Below, piece by piece: positions 1-8,064 of a DNA stretch of 64,000 nt (its first letter is position 1; every line of letters starts with the position of its first letter). The DNA comes from Agrobacterium arsenijevicii (GTDB lineage Bacteria > Pseudomonadota > Alphaproteobacteria > Rhizobiales > Rhizobiaceae), in the NCBI GenBank assembly GCA_000949895.1, contig JWIT01000019.1:17907-81906 (forward strand), written 5' to 3'. Made by a program: the position numbers and the translations under genes. The notes under the pieces were generated by a model. That model was not told the DNA's origin and ran no database searches. It worked only from the letters and a program-made list of their open reading frames with translations.

Positions 1-852
1 TTCGATCATGTCAGGCGTCTGGAAAACAGCGCGGGCGAACATCATTTCCCAATGGATCGAAATGCATTTGCGTTTGAAGGCCATGACGTCGAAACCGCCG
101 GCCGGATCGTCGATCAGCGCGAAACGGCCCTGCGGCGCAATCGCTGCCACGCTGTCGGCGGCGTGGATGTCGCTATGGGTGGTCGAGAACACGAAGCCCG
201 GGGCACCGAGACCAAGTGCCTCCACCTGCGGGGCAATCGGCTTGCTGTGATCGACGACATGATGCGCGCCGAGATCCTTCACCCATTGCATCGTTTCCGG
301 TCGCGAAGCCGTGGCTATGACGGTGAGGTCCGTCAGCGCTCTCAGAAGCTGGATGGCAATCGAGCCGACGCCGCCGGCGCCACCGATCACCAGAACGGCA
401 TTTGCCGCACCCGGAACCGGTTCCTTCACCCGCAGCCGGTCGAACAGCGTTTCGTAAGCGGTGATCGCGGTCAGTGGTAGCGCTGCGGCTTCCTCGAAAT
501 TCAGGGACTTCGGCTTTGCGCCGACGATGCGCTCGTCAACCAGATGGAACTCGCTGTTGGAGCCGGGGCGGTTGATGACACCAGCATAAAACACCTCGTC
601 GCCCGGTTTGAACAGCGAGACCTTGTCGCCGACAGCCTTCACCACACCGGCGGCATCGAAGCCGAGCACGCGGACAGCACCATTTTCCGGCGCCTGGTTG
701 CGGCGAACCTTGGTGTCGACAGGATTGACCGAAACGGCCTTCACCTCCACCAGAATGTCGTGTCCCTTCGCTTCCGGCTGCGGCAGGTCGATGTCGAGAA
801 GGGCATCCTTCGCGGTGATGGGCTGGCTCGTCTTGTAACCGATGGCGCGCAT
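1..852 (-). CDS. Zinc-type alcohol dehydrogenase-like / quinone oxidoreductase family protein (3' end cut by window)
   Basis: The frame is open from an ATG at 852 down to base 1, giving 284 residues with no stop, so the C-terminus lies outside the window. It is a medium-chain reductase. An N-terminal GroES-like half (about 1-125) contains the segment VLGFDAAGVV, and a Rossmann half carries the NADPH-binding motif GGAGGVGS at residues 157-164. No catalytic zinc ligand set is visible, and only one Cys occurs in the visible part, which fits the NADPH:quinone reductase or zinc-binding-ADH-like subfamily that lacks zinc despite its name. Likely role: reduction of quinones or enals in the cytoplasm. 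It is divergent from a HxlR regulator 103 bp away, an arrangement typical of electrophile-inducible reductases. The substrate is unknown. Confidence 0.85.
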   Translation of the reverse strand, partial: MRAIGYKTSQPITAKDALLDIDLPQPEAKGHDILVEVKAVSVNPVDTKVRRNQAPENGAVRVLGFDAAGVVKAVGDKVSLFKPGDEVFYAGVINRPGSNSEFHLVDERIVGAKPKSLNFEEAAALPLTAITAYETLFDRLRVKEPVPGAANAVLVIGGAGGVGSIAIQLLRALTDLTVIATASRPETMQWVKDLGAHHVVDHSKPIAPQVEALGLGAPGFVFSTTHSDIHAADSVAAIAPQGRFALIDDPAGGFDVMAFKRKCISIHWEMMFARAVFQTPDMIE

Positions 853-885
853 GAACAGTCTCCTTTGCTTGTTTGCGTGCCTCTT

Positions 886-942
886 ACTTGATACATATGA
901 ACATCGATCGCAAGAATGCACATTTTGTGATGATACATACAA
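886..942. promoter_or_regulatory. Direct repeats in the shared promoter of the oxidoreductase and HxlR regulator
   Basis: The nonamer TGATACATA occurs at 889-897 and again at 931-939, spaced 42 bp start to start, about four helical turns. This lies in the 103-bp region between the divergent genes. A HxlR dimer is a plausible ligand, because regulators of this family commonly bind their own intergenic region. This is inference from position and repetition only. Confidence 0.4.
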
Positions 943-955
943 AAAGGATACTGTG

Positions 956-1345
956 ATGTCGCGACCGCGCGCCAAGCTTACCGGCAACTTTCCCGGCTGC
1001 CCGGTGGAGTCCGCCTTGAGTTTCCTCGACGGTAAATGGAAGGGCGTGATCCTCTATCATCTCATCAATGAGGGCACACTGCGCTTCAACGAGCTGCGCC
1101 GCCACATTCCAAGCGTCACCCAGCGCATGCTGACCAAGCAGCTGCGGGAACTGGAAGAGGCGGGCCTGATTTCGCGCACCGTCTTCCCGGTGGTGCCGCC
1201 GCGTGTGGACTACGCGCTGACGCCGCTCGGCGAGACCATGAAACCGGTGATTTCGGCGCTGAAAAGCTGGGGTGACGCCCATGTCGTGTGCAAGAACGGT
1301 GCGAAATACACCCAGCTTCCAGAGGCTGCGGAGAAGGCGGCCTGA
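956..1345 (+). CDS. HxlR-family transcriptional regulator
   Basis: A protein of 129 residues, the usual length for HxlR/YodB winged-helix regulators. The start at 956 is chosen because the family's conserved N-terminus follows directly; the frame is open further upstream, but that part overlaps the promoter of the divergent gene. Residue 15 is the conserved Cys of the GCPVE segment, the redox- or electrophile-sensing position in YodB/QorR-type members. The wHTH core follows (roughly 20-100), including the RFNELRR and RMLTKQLRELEEAGL segments. It probably represses the adjacent divergent quinone-reductase-like gene and is released by thiol modification. The family is clear; the target and inducer are inferred. 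Confidence 0.88.
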   Translation: MSRPRAKLTGNFPGCPVESALSFLDGKWKGVILYHLINEGTLRFNELRRHIPSVTQRMLTKQLRELEEAGLISRTVFPVVPPRVDYALTPLGETMKPVISALKSWGDAHVVCKNGAKYTQLPEAAEKAA

Positions 1346-1465
1346 AAAATCACGGGTAAAACCACGTCCTGCCGCGCTCCTTTTTCATGGTGCGACGCAA
1401 CACGGATTTGCCCCGTTTGATGCATAATGCTGCGAACTTGATTCGCAGCAGGGACATCAAAACAC

Positions 1466-2302
1466 ATGAGCATCGGTTGGTTGGAGGCCGGATTTCTCGG
1501 CCTTTTGCAAGGACTTACGGAATTTCTTCCGGTTTCTTCAAGCGCGCATCTGAGGATAGCCGGAGAGTTTCTGCCCTCCGGCGCGGATCCGGGTGCCGCC
1601 TTCACCGCGATTACGCAGATCGGCACGGAAATGGCTGTTCTGGTCTATTTCTGGTCGGATATCATGCGGATTGCCGCCGCCTGGCTCCGGCAGAACCTTC
1701 GTCTCGGCCCCTATGACAAGTCTGATGCGCGGCTCGGCTGGCTGATTATCGTCGGCTCGGTGCCGATCGTGCTGCTCGGCCTGTTCTTCAAGGATGCCAT
1801 CGAGCATTCGCTGCGCAACCTCTACATCACCGCCGTGATGCTGATCGTCTTCGGCATCATTCTCGGCGTTGCCGACAGGATCGGCAAGAAGCGCTACAAG
1901 CTGAACCAGCTGATCTGGCGTGACGGCATCCTGTTCGGTTTCGCGCAGGCGATGGCGCTGATCCCCGGCGTATCGCGCTCGGGCGGCACCATCAGCGCCG
2001 GCCTGCTTTTAGGCTACACGCGCGAAGCGGCCGCACGGTATTCCTTCCTGCTCGCCGTTCCCGCCGTCTTCGGCTCGGGTTTCTACCAGCTGTTCAAAAG
2101 CATCGGTGAGGACAACCCGGTCGGCTGGGGCCAGACGGGGCTCGCAACGCTGATCGCCTTCGTCGTTGGTTACGCCGTGATCGTCGTCTTCCTCAAGCTC
2201 GTGTCCACCAAGAGCTACATGCCCTTCGTCTGGTACCGCGTGGTTATTGGCTTTATTTTGCTTGGGCTGCTGGGCACGGGTGTTATCAATGCTGGTGGGT
2301 GA
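1466..2302 (+). CDS. uppP: Undecaprenyl-diphosphatase UppP (BacA)
   Basis: An integral membrane phosphatase that converts undecaprenyl diphosphate to the monophosphate, recycling the lipid carrier of peptidoglycan and O-antigen synthesis. Both family signatures are present: EFLPVSSSAH at residues 19-28 and PGVSRSGGT at 167-175, which together hold the catalytic Glu, Ser and Arg. The 278-residue length and about eight hydrophobic segments match the family. The ATG at 1466 is preceded by a purine-rich stretch and places the first motif at the expected distance. The gene stands alone and is followed by a palindromic repeat and then a strong hairpin terminator. Loss of this function classically sensitises cells to bacitracin. 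Confidence 0.96.
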   Translation: MSIGWLEAGFLGLLQGLTEFLPVSSSAHLRIAGEFLPSGADPGAAFTAITQIGTEMAVLVYFWSDIMRIAAAWLRQNLRLGPYDKSDARLGWLIIVGSVPIVLLGLFFKDAIEHSLRNLYITAVMLIVFGIILGVADRIGKKRYKLNQLIWRDGILFGFAQAMALIPGVSRSGGTISAGLLLGYTREAAARYSFLLAVPAVFGSGFYQLFKSIGEDNPVGWGQTGLATLIAFVVGYAVIVVFLKLVSTKSYMPFVWYRVVIGFILLGLLGTGVINAGG

Positions 2303-2319
2303 GGGGAAGGTCACTCGCC

Positions 2320-2392
2320 GTCATCCTCGGGCTTGACCCGAGGATCCACACCACGGCGCACCATGGATCCTCGGGTCAAGCCCGAGGATGAC
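2320..2392. repeat. Palindromic intergenic element, family A copy 1
   Basis: Two 29-bp arms (2320-2348 and 2364-2392) are perfect reverse complements around a 15-nt loop. Each arm is itself a hairpin, with seven pairs CCTCGGG/CCCGAGG around a CTTGA loop. The arm sequence is identical to that of the copy at 8597-8669, while the central loops differ. The element lies between uppP and its terminator. Its transcripts would fold stably. No coding role: the translated LTRGS-like peptides here are by-products of the repeat. Confidence 0.9.
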
Positions 2393-2421
2393 GATGGAGA
2401 GGTTTCGATTTTTTCAGGTAA

Positions 2422-2448
2422 GGCCCGCTCTTTCGAGCGGGCCTTTTT
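2422..2448 (+). terminator. Intrinsic terminator downstream of uppP
   Basis: A perfect 9-bp stem GGCCCGCTC/GAGCGGGCC (2422-2430 with 2435-2443) with a TTTC loop is followed by TTTTT at 2444-2448. The T-run is on the + strand, so it terminates uppP. It lies only a few bases beyond the end of convergent mgtE and could partly serve that gene as well. Confidence 0.88.
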
Positions 2449-2452
2449 CGTT

Positions 2453-3826
2453 TCAGAGCAATGTGCCGCTGAGGATGACCAGAGCCACCGAGAAGTAGAT
2501 GACGAGGCCGCTGACATCCACCAGCGTGGCGACGAAGGGGGCAGAGGCGCTGGCGGGATCGAGCCGCAGGCGTTGTAGCAGGAAGGGCAGCATGGAGCCG
2601 GCCAGCGAACCGAAGGTAACGATGCCGACAAGCGCGGAAAACACGGTGGCGCCCACCAGCAGCCAATGGTCGCCGTAGTCGTAAAAGCCTGCCTGCTGCC
2701 AGATCGTCAGACGCAGGAAGCCGATGGCGCCCAGAATGCAGCCGAGCGTGAGACCCGTCGGAATTTCCCGCAGCAGCACCCGCCACCAGTCCGAAAGCTT
2801 CAACTCGCCAAGCGCCAGCGCCCGGATGATGAGCGAGGTTGCCTGCGAACCGGAGTTACCGCCCGATGACATGATGAGCGGAATGAACAGCGTCAATACC
2901 ACGGCCTTTTCCAGCTCGCCTTCGAAATGCTGCATGGCGCTTGCCGTCAGCATTTCGCCGAGGAACAGGGCGGCAAGCCAGCCTGCGCGCTTGCGGATCA
3001 TGTCGGGAAAGCCCATTGCCATATAGGGCTTGCCGAGCGCTTCCATACCACCGAACTTGTGGGCGTCTTCCGTGGTGTCTGCGATCATGGTGTCGATCAC
3101 GTCGTCCACGGTGACGATGCCGAGAATATGCGAGTGGTCGTCAACGACGGGAAGTGCGAGCAGGTCGTGCTTGCGGATCAGCCGTGCGACATCCTCCTGC
3201 GACATCAGGGGGCTGGCACAAACGATACCTTCCTTCGATGCGACGGAGAGAATGGAAGCGCCGGCTTCGCCGGTCAGCAGGCGACGCAGCGTCACAACGG
3301 TTGTCAGCGTTCCGTCCTGCGCCAGCACATAGATGGCATAGACCGTTTCACGCGACCGCTCGACAACGCGGATGTGCGAAAGGGTCTGTTCCACCGTCCA
3401 GTTATCAGGCACGCTGACGAATTCAGTGGTCATGATCGAGCCGGCGGTGCGTGGCGGATAACCCATCAGATGTTTGATGGAGAGCGCGGTCGTGCGGTCC
3501 AGCCGGGAAAACAGCTTTGCGCGGGGCTCTTCTTCCATTTCCGCCATGACGTCGGCCACGCGGTCGTCAGACATCAGGTTGACGAAGCGGGCGGCCTGTT
3601 CAAGGGGAATGCCGGCAATGATGGCGGCTGCGTCATGCAGCTCCGGCCGGTCGAGAATGGCGACGGCCTTTGCCTGCGGCATGGCGAGCAGGGCAGTTAT
3701 GGCAGCATCGGTATCAAGCGTGTTGAGGTGCTCGACGCGTTCTGCAATTGTCGTGGAACCGGCATTTCCGCTGCGGAGAAGACGTGCGGCCTTGCTGGCT
3801 CTCTGGGAGAGGGTGTGGAAGTTCAT
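2453..3826 (-). CDS. mgtE: Magnesium transporter MgtE
   Basis: A 457-residue Mg2+ channel/transporter with the full MgtE layout. A helical N-domain (about 20-130) is followed by two CBS domains (about 135-260, including VDDHSHILGIVTVDDVID), a connecting helix and five membrane helices. The last part contains the conserved pore segment SSGGNSGSQATSLIIRALALGE. In known MgtE proteins the CBS and N domains bind Mg2+ and close the pore when cytoplasmic Mg2+ is high. The ATG at 3826 follows a strong Shine-Dalgarno (AAAGGTGAGC), and that site is base-paired in a predicted leader hairpin. The gene is probably monocistronic: the upstream MFS gene has its own terminator. Confidence 0.95.
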   Translation of the reverse strand: MNFHTLSQRASKAARLLRSGNAGSTTIAERVEHLNTLDTDAAITALLAMPQAKAVAILDRPELHDAAAIIAGIPLEQAARFVNLMSDDRVADVMAEMEEEPRAKLFSRLDRTTALSIKHLMGYPPRTAGSIMTTEFVSVPDNWTVEQTLSHIRVVERSRETVYAIYVLAQDGTLTTVVTLRRLLTGEAGASILSVASKEGIVCASPLMSQEDVARLIRKHDLLALPVVDDHSHILGIVTVDDVIDTMIADTTEDAHKFGGMEALGKPYMAMGFPDMIRKRAGWLAALFLGEMLTASAMQHFEGELEKAVVLTLFIPLIMSSGGNSGSQATSLIIRALALGELKLSDWWRVLLREIPTGLTLGCILGAIGFLRLTIWQQAGFYDYGDHWLLVGATVFSALVGIVTFGSLAGSMLPFLLQRLRLDPASASAPFVATLVDVSGLVIYFSVALVILSGTLL

Positions 3827-3830
3827 GATT

Positions 3831-3943
3831 GCTCACCTTTCCGTCGATTCGCCGATTACGGCGAACGCGGTGGTGAGCCGACAGGGGTCGGATCAGTTCC
3901 CGTTCGCCGCTTTCGGCAAAGGCAATCGACTACTACTGTCGCT
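3831..3943 (-). promoter_or_regulatory. Structured mgtE leader: candidate riboswitch-like RNA sequestering the Shine-Dalgarno
   Basis: On the minus strand, GCTCACC (complement of 3872-3878) can pair perfectly with GGTGAGC (complement of 3831-3837), which contains the mgtE ribosome binding site. Between them sits a second perfect hairpin, TTCGCCG/CGGCGAA (3848-3854 with 3859-3865). The same GCT used by the anti-Shine-Dalgarno can instead close an upstream stem, AGCGACAG with CTGTCgGCT (3936-3943 with 3876-3884, one bulge), which encloses a further hairpin GCCG/CGGC at 3906-3917. The two folds compete for 3876-3878. It does not resemble the M-box consensus as I remember it. Mg2+ sensing is inferred from the downstream gene. 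Confidence 0.55.
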
Positions 3944-4099
3944 AGACATCAAATGATGCTCCGTTGAAATCCGCGCCGTGCCGGGTCACGGCCTGTGCGT
4001 AGCGTCGTGTGCGCCTGAAACGAAAAAGAGTCAAGCGAGGCAATTGTGAAATTTCCGTAAGGTTTCCGGCCGGTGCCGGAAAGGGCATTCCAGCCGCTG

Positions 4100-4119
4100 A
4101 AAAACCGGCATTCAGCCGG
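4100..4119 (-). terminator. Intrinsic terminator at the end of the MFS gene
   Basis: On the minus strand GCCGG (4105-4109) and CCGGC (4115-4119) form a short GC stem, and the complement of 4100-4104 is TTTTT. The TGA stop codon of the MFS gene lies in the loop. It should separate MFS transcription from the mgtE leader. Confidence 0.7.
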
Positions 4120-5356
4120 CTTTTGCGCGCCTCTCGACGGTGACGGAAACAAGGAAAACGCCAAGCCCGAGGAGGGAAAGAACCGCCCCCACATAACCGG
4201 TGGAAGCGTAACCGAAGCCCATGGCGATGACCATGCCGCCGAGCCATGCGCCAAGTGCGTTGGCGATGTTGAAAGCGGAGTGGTTGGAGGCGGCGGCAAG
4301 CGTCTGCGCATCCGCCGCGACATCCATCAGCCGCGTCTGCACGGCAGGGCAGGCGGCAAAACCGCAGCCGATCAGGAAGACGCAGAGGCACAGCATGAAC
4401 GGGTCATGCGCCGTCATGCCGAACACGGCCATGACGACCACGTTGAAGGCCAGCATGCCGCCAATCGTGCCGTTGAGCGAGATATCGGCGAGCCGCGAGC
4501 CGACGACATTACCGACATTCATGCCGATGCCGAACAGCGCCAGCACCATGGAGACGGTGGAGACCGGCATCATCGCGACATCGGTGGTGGTCTTGGCGAT
4601 ATAGCTGAAAACCGAGAACATGCCGCCGAAACCGACCGACGCGATGGCAAGCGTCAGCCACACCTGCACACGGCGGAAAGCACCGAGCTCACGCCACACG
4701 CTCGCGCCTTCCTCCACCTTGTCACGCGGCTGGAACAGCCACAGCAGGGCGACGGTCAACAGCCCGATGCCGCCGACCAGCATGAAGGCCGCGCGCCAGG
4801 AAAGCATCTGGCCGAAGAAGGTTGCAAGCGGGGTGCCGAGCAGCGTGGCGATGGTGAGGCCAAGCATGACACGGCCGACGGCGCGGGCGCGTTTATGGAT
4901 CGGCGCCATGGAGGCCGCCACCAGCGCCGCAACGCCGAAATAGGCGCCATGCGGCAGGCCGGTGATGAAGCGCAGTACGGTGAAGCTCAGGAAATCCGGT
5001 GCGAGGGCACTCAGAATATTGCCGAGCGCAAAAAGTCCCATGAGGCCGAGTAGCAATGTGCGCCGCGTCATGCGCGCGGCGAGAACCGCGATGATGGGCG
5101 CGCCGATGACGACACCGAGCGCATAGGCCGTGATGACGTAACCCGCCTGCGGCACCGTCACGCCATAGGTCGTGGCGACATCCGGCAGCAGGCCCATGAT
5201 GGCGAATTCGCCGGTGCCGATGCCGAAACCGCCGGCGGCCAGCGCTAGTTCGATAAGAGCGACGGCAAACGGCGTCAATGCCACGGCGGGAGTGGCCGTA
5301 ACAATGGTTTCACTCTCCGCGTCAAGGCGGGCTTCCGAAATGTTCGTCTGGCTCAT
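4112..5356 (-). CDS. MFS efflux transporter, DHA1/AraJ type
   Basis: A 414-residue inner-membrane transporter with about twelve hydrophobic segments. It resembles the arabinose-efflux-like (AraJ/YdhP) branch of the drug:H+ antiporter-1 family. The segment GTGEFAIMGLLPDVA in the first helix and the loop 2-3 motif ARMTRRTLLLG support this. I place the start at the ATG at 5356 (MSQTNIS); a TTG 42 bp upstream would add a non-conserved proline-rich stretch. The substrate cannot be told from the sequence. The leader contains a terminator-like hairpin, so expression may be controlled by attenuation. The gene ends in its own terminator. Confidence 0.88.
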   Translation of the reverse strand: MSQTNISEARLDAESETIVTATPAVALTPFAVALIELALAAGGFGIGTGEFAIMGLLPDVATTYGVTVPQAGYVITAYALGVVIGAPIIAVLAARMTRRTLLLGLMGLFALGNILSALAPDFLSFTVLRFITGLPHGAYFGVAALVAASMAPIHKRARAVGRVMLGLTIATLLGTPLATFFGQMLSWRAAFMLVGGIGLLTVALLWLFQPRDKVEEGASVWRELGAFRRVQVWLTLAIASVGFGGMFSVFSYIAKTTTDVAMMPVSTVSMVLALFGIGMNVGNVVGSRLADISLNGTIGGMLAFNVVVMAVFGMTAHDPFMLCLCVFLIGCGFAACPAVQTRLMDVAADAQTLAAASNHSAFNIANALGAWLGGMVIAMGFGYASTGYVGAVLSLLGLGVFLVSVTVERRAKAG

Positions 5357-5386
5357 TGTGACCTGAAAGGGGGGAGGACCCCACAG

Positions 5387-5421
5387 AAAAAAGGGCAAGA
5401 CCGTATGGGAACGGTCTGCCC
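5387..5421 (-). promoter_or_regulatory. Terminator-like hairpin in the leader of the MFS gene (candidate attenuator)
   Basis: Read on the minus strand, GGGC-A-GACCGT (complement of 5411-5421) pairs with ACGGTC-TT-GCCC (complement of 5393-5404) and is followed directly by TTTTTT (5387-5392). It stands only about 30 bp before the MFS start codon, so read-through must be regulated or partial if the exporter is to be made. Confidence 0.6.
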
Positions 5422-5591
5422 TGACTGGAGATGCGCGGCCATGAAAATGACCTTAAGTGATCCCTAACATGAAATGATGCGTTGCGGTAGAGCGATTCTC
5501 GGCAAAAGTGCATCTTCACGCGATGGTGTTCGGAACTCTATAGGGCCCCAGGCATTTACGCGCGGCTGCGTCGCGGGAACGGGTTGGAAAT

Positions 5592-6500
5592 ATGAAGCTC
5601 ATTGCAGTTTTCAATCGTGATGGCGGCACTTTTCGCACCACGGATATGGATGCCTATTGCGACCATGTCCGCGCGGTGTTTTCCCGTGCCGGCCACGCAA
5701 TCGATTGCCGTGTCGTCTCCGGCAAGGAAATCGTCGAGGAAATGCAATATGCCGCCGAGGAGCCTGATATCGAAGGCATCATTGCCGGCGGCGGCGACGG
5801 CACAATTTCGGCGGCCGCCAGCATTGCCTGGAAACACGGCATCGCGCTCGGCATCGTGCCGGCCGGCACCATGAACCTGTTTGCGCGCTCGCTGAAACTG
5901 CCGCTCGATATCCACCTGGTCTTGGAGACGCTTGCGAATGGCGAGGTCGCCAATGTCGATATCGCCAGCGCCAATGGCCGCCTGTTCGTGCATCAGTTTT
6001 CCGCGGGCCTGCATTCGCGCATGGTGCGTTACCGCAACAATCTCGCCTTCGCTTCCCGTATCGGCAAGATCAAGGCGAGTGTCCGCGCCGCCATCAGCGT
6101 CATTCTCAACCCGCCGGTCTTCGAGGTGGAATATACGGTCAACGGCAGGACCCAGCGCCGCAAGGTCTCAGCCATCTCCGTCTCTAACAACGAATTCGGC
6201 CGCAACTCGCTTTTGGTGGCGGATAACGTCTCGGGCGGCCATCTCGGTTTTTACCTCACCGATCCCCTGCGCCCCTCCGGCGTCGCAAGGCTTGCTTTCG
6301 ACATTCTGCGCGGCAAGCTCAAGGAAAACGCCGCGGTGACGGCGACGACCGTGACGGATGTGGAGCTGCATTTCCCCAAGAAGCGTCACGATCTGCGCTG
6401 CGTCATCGATGGTGAATTGCTGCCGATGCAACGTGACGTCGCGCTGGAGGTTCACGCCGGCGAATTGAAGGTGCTGGTGGGGCAGGCCTTCTTCGCCTAA
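5592..6500 (+). CDS. Diacylglycerol kinase-like / lipid kinase family protein (DAGKc domain)
   Basis: A 302-residue protein of the DagK/YegS/LCB5 superfamily. The nucleotide-binding signature GGGDGT is at residues 66-71, followed by GIVPAGTMNLFARSL, the second conserved loop. The C-terminal beta-sandwich half is typical (about 130-300). The family phosphorylates the hydroxyl of diacylglycerol, sphingoid bases or related lipids with ATP at the inner membrane surface. Here the lipid is unknown; a role in recycling diacylglycerol or modifying membrane lipids is inference. The ATG at 5592 is preceded by GGGAACGGG. No neighbour shares its strand closely enough to suggest an operon. Confidence 0.85.
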   Translation: MKLIAVFNRDGGTFRTTDMDAYCDHVRAVFSRAGHAIDCRVVSGKEIVEEMQYAAEEPDIEGIIAGGGDGTISAAASIAWKHGIALGIVPAGTMNLFARSLKLPLDIHLVLETLANGEVANVDIASANGRLFVHQFSAGLHSRMVRYRNNLAFASRIGKIKASVRAAISVILNPPVFEVEYTVNGRTQRRKVSAISVSNNEFGRNSLLVADNVSGGHLGFYLTDPLRPSGVARLAFDILRGKLKENAAVTATTVTDVELHFPKKRHDLRCVIDGELLPMQRDVALEVHAGELKVLVGQAFFA

Positions 6501-6628
6501 TGCCCGCTCGTTCAACAGGCGGTTATTCCCCCTAAAAACGCCAGTCTTGCCAAATCGGGGCCGCCCGGCCATGTTCGGTTGGGTGCGGTTCCATCGGGGC
6601 CGTGGCTTTTGCGGGAGTGCGATCTGTC

Positions 6629-8005
6629 ATGAATGAAGTCTCCAGGGCGATGTCCAATCTGGCCGCCATCGATGCCGCCCATCACCTTCACCCCTTTTCC
6701 GATATGGGCAAGCTAAACGCCGCCGGCACCCGCATCATCGAACGGGCGGAAGGGGTCTTCATCTATGACAGCACTGGCAAGAAATATCTCGACGCCTTTG
6801 CCGGCCTGTGGTGCGTGAATATCGGTTACGGACGCCGCGAGATGGCCGATGTCGTGCAGCGCCAGATGAACGAACTACCCTATTACAACGCCTTTTTTGG
6901 CACCACGACACCGCCTGCGACACTTCTGGCGCAGAAGATCGCCTCCCGTGCCGGGCCGAAGATGAACCATGTGTTCTTCACCAATTCCGGCTCGGAAGCC
7001 ACCGACACCTGGTTCCGCATGGCGCGGGTCTACTGGAAGGCGCTTGGCCATCCGGCAAAAACGAAGGTGATCGCAAGGCGCAACGGCTATCACGGCTCGA
7101 CGGTTGCCGGCGCTTCGCTTGGCGGCATGAAGTGGATGCACGAGCAGGGCAACCTGCCGATCGAGGGCGTCGCCCATATTGGCCAGCCCTATTGGTACGC
7201 CGAGGGCGGCGATCTCTCACCCGCTGAATTCGGCCTGAAGGTTGCCCGCGAACTGGACGCGAAGATTGATGAGCTTGGCGAAGAGAACGTTGCCGCTTTC
7301 GTGGCGGAACCCATTCAGGGCGCGGGCGGCGTCATCGTGCCGCCGGAAACCTACTGGCCGGAAATCACTCGCATCTGCAAGGCGCGCAACATCCTGCTCG
7401 TGTCCGACGAGGTGATCTGCGGTTTCGGCCGTCTCGGCTCCTGGTTCGGATACCAGCATTTTGGCGTGGAACCGGATTTTGCGCCCGTCGCCAAGGGCCT
7501 GTCTTCCGGCTACCTGCCGATAGGCGGCGTCATCGTTTCCGACCGTGTGGCGGAGGTGATGCTGACTGAAGTCGGTGATTTCAACCACGGCTTCACCTAT
7601 TCCGGCCACCCCGTCTGCGCCGCCGCCGCGCTGGAAAACCTCCGCATCATCGAGGATGAGGGGCTGGTGGAGCGGGTGCGTGACGATATCGGCCCTTATT
7701 TTTCGCAAGGTTGGAAAAGCCTGACCGATCATGAGCTGGTGGGCGAGGCGGTGAATGTCGGCCTGATGGGTGGCCTGCAGCTGACAGCCGACAAGGCGAC
7801 CCGCAAACGTTTTGCCAAGCCGGACGACATCGGCACTGCGGTGCGCAACCATTGCCTTGCAAACGGCCTCGTCATGCGCGCCACGGGCGACCGCATGCTG
7901 GCTTCGCCGGCGCTGACGATCAGCCGCTCGGAGGTGGACCAGATCATCGAGACGCTGCGCAAGGGGCTCGACCACCTGCGCGATACACAAGAGCATTTCC
8001 AGTAA
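6629..8005 (+). CDS. Class III PLP-dependent aminotransferase (putrescine/beta-alanine:pyruvate type)
   Basis: A 458-residue omega-aminotransferase. Motifs are the phosphate-binding NSGSEATDT, the PLP ring-contacting DEVICGFGRLG, and the Schiff-base Lys289 in VAKGLSSGY, followed by the FNHGFTYSGHPVCAAAALE segment typical of the SpuC/omega-amino-acid:pyruvate branch. These enzymes move terminal amino groups from diamines such as putrescine, or from beta-alanine or GABA, to pyruvate. The precise substrate cannot be read from the sequence. The start at 6629 (MNEVSRAM) has an upstream GGGAG. A GTG at 6602 and an ATG at 6650 are alternatives. It is followed 59 bp later by an OsmC gene. Confidence 0.88.
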   Translation: MNEVSRAMSNLAAIDAAHHLHPFSDMGKLNAAGTRIIERAEGVFIYDSTGKKYLDAFAGLWCVNIGYGRREMADVVQRQMNELPYYNAFFGTTTPPATLLAQKIASRAGPKMNHVFFTNSGSEATDTWFRMARVYWKALGHPAKTKVIARRNGYHGSTVAGASLGGMKWMHEQGNLPIEGVAHIGQPYWYAEGGDLSPAEFGLKVARELDAKIDELGEENVAAFVAEPIQGAGGVIVPPETYWPEITRICKARNILLVSDEVICGFGRLGSWFGYQHFGVEPDFAPVAKGLSSGYLPIGGVIVSDRVAEVMLTEVGDFNHGFTYSGHPVCAAAALENLRIIEDEGLVERVRDDIGPYFSQGWKSLTDHELVGEAVNVGLMGGLQLTADKATRKRFAKPDDIGTAVRNHCLANGLVMRATGDRMLASPALTISRSEVDQIIETLRKGLDHLRDTQEHFQ

Positions 8006-8064
8006 AAGCGCGTAGCGGTTTTACGTCCGGGAAATGCGACAAAAAGCTCTAAGGGAGGAATGAC

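Noticed and set aside
2333..2631. Short frames with SSSGLTRGS-like peptides on both strands
   Set aside because: They are translations of the family A palindrome; the same peptide appears at 8477-8780, as expected for a repeat.
3827..3960. M-box (ykoK) riboswitch upstream of mgtE
   Set aside because: The conserved M-box core as I remember it is not seen; the predicted fold is different, so I list it only as an uncharacterised leader.
5322..5519. 65-codon frame overlapping the MFS start
   Set aside because: It crosses the hairpin leader and runs into the MFS gene in another frame. It has no clear ribosome binding site; a leader peptide cannot be excluded but is not supported.
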